Source: Symbiodinium natans
Taxonomy: Eukaryota > Sar > Dinophyceae > Suessiales > Symbiodiniaceae
Direction of reading: 5' to 3'
Assembly (NCBI GenBank): GCA_905221605.1
Contig: CAJNDS010000013.1
Location: forward strand, 62,001 to 126,000
DNA: 64,000 nucleotides
Shown here piece after piece: positions 61,601 through 64,000 of this stretch (position 1 is its first letter; each line of letters starts with the position of its first letter). The notes under the pieces were generated by a model. It made no database searches, was not told the origin of the DNA, and saw only the letters and a program-made list of their open reading frames with translations. A program made the position numbers and the translations under genes.

Positions 61601-63615
61601 TTAGGGTTTAGGGTTTAGGGCCATGTTTGGGTTCATGGGCATCTTCGACCGCGTGGCATGCACTTAAAGTTCTGGAAGGGGCATCAGAAGAGAAGGCTGG
61701 CGTTTTTGTGGAGTTGCGGGGCTTCTTAGTATTCAGTAGGGTTTAGTTTTCAGGGTGTATGGCTAAGGGGCTGGGCAAAATCTAGGGTCCTGGGGCTAAC
61801 CCTAAGCGTCCATGCATCTTATGGCTATATATTTGAGCCCCACAGTCCCTCTATAGGAAGTACCTTGAGGCCCTATTTAGGTACATGGACCCTAAAAGGG
61901 CTAAGGGGTAGGGTTCCGAGTCCAATTTCGCGCGTGTTGCGGCCTATCAAGCCCGATCGCGGCATCGCAGTCATAGCACAAGTACCTGTGTCACCGCTGT
62001 CCATACTGGTTTGGGGATCAAGGCCTAGGGGTTTTAGGGCTTTAGGGTTGGGATGTTCCCCCTTGTACAAACAGTCCTTGATCTGGATTACAATAGGTGG
62101 TACTAGAACCGCCATTAAGGACTGTTAGTATCAGGGGGAAGATCCCAAGGTTTAGGGCTTCAGGGTCGGAATCTCGCACATAGAGAAAGGGCTTGCTTGG
62201 AGGTTCATGGTACTTAAAACCCTACTTATAACTGTACTTATAGGCCCCCTAAGTCCCCTAAGTACGTTATAAGTAGACTTATAACTGGGGTTATAAGTGC
62301 CCATGAACCTCCAAGTGTTCAATGTGCACTGGAGCACGGGCGCTCAGGCGTCCTTGGTGGAAGTTGAAGCAGGCGGTCAAGGGGACCACAACACACCTTG
62401 GCAGCCCAGCAACCATCTCATGATAAGGGCACCCTTTTTTTGGTTGGTTAGTTTCTAAGGGAACCCTAAACCCTAAACCCTAAACCCTAAACCCTAAACC
62501 CTAAACCCTAAACCCTACCAAGACACGATGTGGAAGATGGCCAGCGCCGGATCGTCCACCGTCCACTGCCCGGCAAACTCCTTCAAGAACTTCACCTCTG
62601 GCACCCAGCGCTTACAAGTTTAGGGCTTAGGATTTTATAGGGTTATAGGGTTTAGGGTTTAGGGTTTAGGATTTAGGGTACAGGGTTTCGGCTTTAGGAA
62701 ATACGCCCAGCCCACCTAAACACGGCACTAAACCGCGAAGCCCACAGCAAAAACAAAAAACCCTAAACCCTAAACCCTAAACCCTAAACCCTAAACCCTA
62801 AACCCTAAACCCTAAACCCTAAACCCTAAACCCCACAACCGAACCACCGAGTCGCCGGGAAGTCTTTCCTGGTGAGCAGCTCTTCTCCTACGTAGACCGG
62901 GGTGTAGTCGTTAAACGCAGGCTCGTTGGGCGGAAAGAGGACCTTCGTGTTCCGTGTTCGAGGGGATGAGGGTGTGCGGGAGAAGCCTAAAACCCGAAAA
63001 CCCCATGGGCTTAGGGTTGCGGGTTTGAGGTTTACGGTTGAGGCTTACAAACCCGAAACCCTAAACCCTGAAAAGCCCTAATTCCAAAAACCCTAACACC
63101 CTAAACCCTAGGAAAACTCGAAGATCAAAAGGGTCATTCGGTAGGGTGTCCTTGTACCCATAGGCCCGACACCCAAAATAACCAAAGAGCTTTCGAAAGG
63201 TTTCCTAGAGCCAAGGAACAGGACTGCGCGCTAACGCCCCGGAGGCCGCGTGAATGCTAGCGTTCTCCTCAGCTGCTCATGAAGGTCCAGAAATCATGGT
63301 TTAGGGTTGAGGGTTTAGGGTTTAGTAAACGCAAGCCACATAGAACAACAGAAGCACGCAGAAACTGGAAACGACTTCCCAAAATGCGGTACAAGCCTCG
63401 GTGTCAGTGGCACCGCTGCCTGCAAGAACCTCGGCTGCAGCTGGTTCCGCCTGGCCTGTGTCTCGTCGGTCCTCTTTGGGCACGAAGGGAATGAGCACGG
63501 ACAGGGCGGTGGAGGGGCGCGAGACTTGTTGCAAAGCCGCATTCGCGCCCAAGAAGGCCAGGAGAACCAACAGACAGGCGCCGAGGAGGCCAAATCTCCT
63601 CAAGTGCCAGCGCAT
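49555..63615 (-). CDS. Exostosin-like (GT47) glycosyltransferase gene, about 15 exons
   Basis: Whole-gene span including introns. Translated exons join in phase into roughly 420 residues with the GT47/exostosin layout: an N-terminal signal anchor (type II topology, Golgi lumen expected), YTPVYVGEE, then F.(8)TVDDPALAIF, then SLVLHGHGRWSYRLAEVL, SGGSIPVV, AEGWNLPYSEVIDW, LSVRIPK and a helical C-terminus ending in QP-stop. The family transfers sugars from nucleotide donors; substrate cannot be told from sequence. Donor sites are GC, GA or GT and nearly all acceptors are AG|G. The middle (62.35-59.75 kb) is least certain: one exon frame there is ambiguous and one may be missing. Minus strand throughout, like all other genes here. 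Confidence 0.85.
49650..49800 (+). repeat. TTTGGGG array bounded by a 47-bp direct repeat
   Basis: About twenty GGTTTGG-type units. The sequence at 49619-49665 (GT47 last-exon edge plus array start) recurs at 49801-49847 with one mismatch. Confidence 0.9.
50976..51077. repeat. Inverted repeat with perfect 16-bp arms
   Basis: ATCCTGCATGACCCCA at 50976-50991 and its exact complement at 51062-51077 flank a 70-bp centre. Possibly another small inverted-repeat element; no clear target duplication. Confidence 0.85.
51187..51470. repeat. Internal direct duplications in a non-telomeric island
   Basis: CAGTTGCATGATCGCAAG and GCAATGTGTATCGTG blocks occur twice (about 98 bp apart); AGCATCAACAGTACG occurs at about 51189 and 51433. 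No convincing coding frame. Lies between GT47 exons. Confidence 0.8.
51481..51665. repeat. C-rich homopolymer tract
   Basis: Poly-C with A interruptions; proline or glycine frames on either strand are artefacts. A short minus frame just upstream (51700-51747) is possibly coding but unconvincing. Confidence 0.88.
52126..52210 (-). CDS. GT47 gene C-terminal helical exon
   Basis: 85 nt, EFLKPSFSRIAATRERVKYV then FENHLSSQ; GA donor (CAG|GACGCG) joining to AG|GACTCG of the last exon. The acceptor CTATAG| coincides with the end of an inverted-repeat element lying at 52204-52372. Confidence 0.75.
52204..52372. mobile_element. CTATAGGGTTCTTAAGGG-family element next to a GT47 exon
   Basis: Left end CTATAGGGTTCTTAAGG sits at the 3' splice site of the GT47 exon at 52126-52210, so its end CTATAG provides the AG. 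Shares GTTCAAGGGGGTA..GTAACCCAAGGTTCCC with 44780-44905; shorter relatives at 26424-26490 and 10441-10545. Confidence 0.7.
52963..53073. mobile_element. CTGTTGGTTAGTA-family inverted-repeat element, uninterrupted
   Basis: Arms CTGTTGGTTAGTAGGGAATG and complement; centre TACCCTTTAAGGGATTAT. It is the intact relative of the introner at 59040-59226. A partial copy precedes it at about 52886-52910. Confidence 0.85.
53384..53413 (-). CDS. GT47 gene 30-nt exon (LSVRIPKAW)
   Basis: Acceptor GACAG|GC. Encodes LSVRIPKAW, matching the family's S-V-R-V-P-E strand. GA donor in phase 2 (a GT donor two bases further in, toward the exon start, is also possible). Confidence 0.7.
54291..54444. repeat. Long inverted repeat with poly-G/C arms
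   Basis: CATGGGTTCCCCACCCCCC at 54291 pairs with GTAGTAGGGGAACCCATG at 54427-54444; the centre is AT-rich (TTAATTAAGCTTAAATATCC). In a GT47 intron. Confidence 0.82.
55735..55748 (-). CDS. GT47 gene 14-nt microexon (VIDWA)
   Basis: Supplies VIDW and two bases of an alanine codon between PYSE and LSVRIPK. GT47 proteins have I-D-W here, and both phases fit exactly (ACAG|GTG acceptor, GGGC|GC donor). Confidence 0.7.
56070..56420. other. 350-bp island without telomere repeats in a GT47 intron
   Basis: Balanced composition, open frames on both strands (minus LIFWHGGAQLHDAHTLKGGL; plus VMQLRSSVPKDQRLSMGENA) but none fits the GT47 protein or shows clear splice edges. May be an old insertion or alternative exon. 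Confidence 0.4.
57064..57113 (-). CDS. GT47 gene exon (SIPVVMAEGWNLPYSE)
   Basis: 50 nt, acceptor AAAG|GA, donor GAG|GC. The G-x-IPVV-x-AEGW-LP motif is the C-terminal hallmark of GT47. Confidence 0.88.
58045..58144 (-). CDS. GT47 gene exon (SLVLHGHGRWSYRLAEVL)
   Basis: Reads YYSLFDSSYSLVLHGHGRWS then YRLAEVLSG, the most diagnostic exostosin segment in the window (substrate and donor binding region with G-x-G-x-W-S-x-R-L-x-E). Acceptor TTGAG|GA. GA donor after AGCGGAG; joining to the next exon gives SGGSIPVV. A partial copy of the acceptor region lies at 58209-58231 beyond a telomere array. Confidence 0.88.
58902..59039 (-). CDS. GT47 gene exon (largest internal exon)
   Basis: 46 codons starting VMLNSTKRLPKAMKTASGD and ending ISISGEEHNYK, with NYTPASDVF in between. 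Starts directly after the introner end (GCAAG|GTG) and ends AAG|GA, a GA donor whose next exon also begins GA. Confidence 0.8.
59040..59226 (-). mobile_element. Introner with 4-bp target duplication, interrupted by a telomere array
   Basis: Terminal inverted repeats CTTGCTGTTGGTTAGTA and its complement (one mismatch). TCAC duplicated at 59036-59039 and 59227-59230 (GTGA on the coding strand). The coding-strand GTGA copy gives the GT donor and the element end CAAG gives the acceptor, so the whole intron is the element. A CCCTAAA array (about 59122-59209) occupies its interior. A related, uninterrupted copy lies at about 52963-53073. Confidence 0.85.
59231..59284 (-). CDS. GT47 gene exon upstream of an introner
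   Basis: 18 codons, GLWNVGQRGTSFVRLNMA, acceptor TTCAG|GG. It ends at the GTGA target duplication of the introner 59040-59226. Removing the element and one GTGA copy joins it in frame to VMLNSTKRLPKAMKT of the next exon. Confidence 0.78.
59514..59747 (-). CDS. GT47 gene, two exon pieces with a frame change
   Basis: 59747-59637 reads an open 36-codon frame including NNQIAPFLRNLLRGFYAQKG (acceptor ATAG|GA). 59607-59514 reads FWDITNDSALLLPGVTHLHH in another frame, ending at CGG|GTACGA. The intervening 29 nt (59608-59636) begins GA and ends AG, so it is either a very short intron or a frameshift. The ND..PGV motif fits the GT47 mid-region. Confidence 0.6.
59893..60140. repeat. 123-bp tandem duplication of degenerate CCCTAAA sequence
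   Basis: Two virtually identical 123-bp units (AAAGCCCGGAGCCC at 59938 and 60061), with a third diverged end near 60270. Confidence 0.88.
61340..61396 (-). CDS. Probable GT47 gene exon
   Basis: 19 codons reading GLVLKHHAEDGHFVISPQN, acceptor GAAG|GG and GC donor. GT47 enzymes carry a GRDHxF-like segment at this point, and DGHFVISPQN is compatible with it. Codon use resembles the confirmed exons. Placement rests on order and strand only. Confidence 0.5.
62196..62315. mobile_element. Palindromic element CTTGGAGGTTCATGG
   Basis: Perfect 15-bp arms CTTGGAGGTTCATGG / CCATGAACCTCCAAG and a centre made of diverged inverted repeats (ACTTATAACTG, GTTATAAGT). Could fold as a long hairpin. Confidence 0.85.
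62353..62396 (-). CDS. GT47 gene exon after introner (frame uncertain)
   Basis: Begins immediately after the introner end CCAAG| and probably ends at a GA donor. The best-looking frame reads VVPLTACFNFHQ, matching the hydrophobic stretch that follows TxDP in GT47 proteins. It is in phase only if the second of two adjacent GT donors is used in the previous exon. The first donor gives VCCGPLDRLLQLPP instead. Both are open. Confidence 0.45.
62397..62522 (-). mobile_element. Introner of the CTTGGTAGCCCAG family, interrupted by a telomere array
   Basis: Starts CTTGGCAGCCCAGCAACC and ends TACCAAG, flanked by ACAC on both sides (62393-62396, 62523-62526; GTGT on the coding strand). A CCCTAAA array replaces the internal right half between AAGGGAACCC and TACCAAG. 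The element is a complete intron of the GT47 gene. Confidence 0.85.
62527..62610 (-). CDS. GT47 gene exon (EVKFLKEF..TVDDPALAIF)
   Basis: 28 codons beginning RWVPEVKFLKEFAGQW and ending DDPALAIFHI, the exostosin pattern of a T-x-DP-x-x-A-x-x-F motif. It ends exactly at the GTGT target duplication of the introner at 62397-62522, which supplies the GT donor. The acceptor is TGTAAG|C, one of the few not followed by G. Confidence 0.78.
62856..62942 (-). CDS. GT47 gene exon (YTPVYVGEE)
   Basis: 29 codons, acceptor AAG|GT, donor CCG|GC. Encodes VLFPPNEPAFNDYTPVYVGE and EELLTRKDFP, a typical N-terminal GT47 stretch leading into an aromatic-rich segment in the next exon. Both ends are phase 0. Confidence 0.8.
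63397..63615 (-). CDS. GT47 gene, exon 1 (start codon and signal anchor)
   Basis: 73 codons from ATG at 63615. Residues 1-8 are basic (MRWHLRRF), followed by a hydrophobic run (residues 9-28, GLLGACLLVLLAFLGANAAL), which is a type II signal anchor or signal peptide; a variable stem follows. It ends at GAG|GC, a GC donor in phase 0, matching the phase-0 start of the next exon. The open frame continues past this donor, so exon end rests on phase and on downstream family match. Upstream, AG dinucleotides just 5' of the ATG could accept a spliced leader; I see no spliced-leader sequence itself. Confidence 0.75.
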
Positions 63616-64000
63616 ACCTATACTGAACTTGGAACCCCAGCAAAGAATCTAATTTTTGCTGTTTCTTGGGAATTATAGTACCCAAAAAAAACATATTTCC
63701 AAGTACCCCGAAGATACATTCATGAGCCTGGAGTCGCTACGCGCTTAACGCTCGCACGTTGGAGTGCCTGTAGAGCATCCGTATGCCGTAGACCCTGTTC
63801 TTAAAAAGGGGTAACGTTACACCCGAAGGAGTTGATACATGTCCCCTTTTTTTGAAGGGTATAATTGCAGGTTGGTAGATCTCGGCTGTCGCCTATGTTC
63901 GCTGGTGTCCAGAGTTGGATGGCTTGCAAAAGCAGTATTGGTTGTCGTGAAGGGGCGACAATGGCTTAGAACATTTCCTGACCCTAAGCCCCAAACCCTA
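63616..64000. other. Upstream region of the GT47 gene
   Basis: No telomere array until the last 20 bases, the longest clean stretch beside a start codon here. Contains AAAAAGGGGTAAC and GTCCCCTTTTTTT facing each other (63804-63851). I see no recognisable promoter motif. Confidence 0.4.

Overview
This looks like a dinoflagellate nuclear scaffold (my inference; the pattern best fits Suessiales or Symbiodiniaceae-like genomes). The reasons are TTTAGGG-type repeats, very small exons in long introns, GC and GA 5' splice sites alongside GT, 3' splice sites mostly of the form AG|G, and every gene I can recognise lying on the minus strand. It is not prokaryotic, and most long open frames in it are telomere repeats, microsatellites or homopolymers read in frame.

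Two genes can be rebuilt exon by exon from phase and family motifs. (1) A type II membrane exostosin-like (GT47) glycosyltransferase runs from 63615 down to a stop at 49555. It has a signal anchor, the N-terminal GT47 region, a C-terminal donor-binding region and exons as small as 14 nt. (2) A DNase I-like nuclease runs from about 34757 (5' end not found) down to about 17026. It has about 18 small exons that add up to a whole number of codons and keep all the catalytic positions, followed by a hydrophobic C-terminal stretch. Minus-strand exon series of unknown family occur at about 48.2-35.9 kb, 14.0-9.0 kb, 8.7-7.25 kb and 3.2-2.19 kb.

Between the exons, introns and spacers are packed with short TTTAGGG/CCCTAAA arrays in both orientations, usually a few hundred bases apart. 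They include locally homogenised variants (TTTGGGG, CCCTTAA, CCCTAAGA, TTTATAGGG). Among them are many 95-190 bp inverted-repeat elements in about ten families. At least two of these are complete introners: a 4-bp target duplication supplies the 5' splice site and the element's own end supplies the AG. In both, a telomere-type array sits inside the element. Other elements are nested, truncated or split by telomere arrays. Several telomere arrays are flanked by 20-47 bp direct duplications of exon-edge sequence.

Layout: 1-2187 gene-poor with microsatellites; 2188-3226 end of an unknown gene; about 4150-6560 an eight-copy 292-334 bp tandem repeat; 7252-8724 a short two-exon gene and a 249-bp duplication; 9.0-14 kb unknown exons; 14-17 kb spacer with elements and a poly-A tract; 17-35 kb DNase I-like gene; 35-49 kb unknown gene(s); 49.5-63.6 kb exostosin-like gene; 63.6-64 kb its upstream region.
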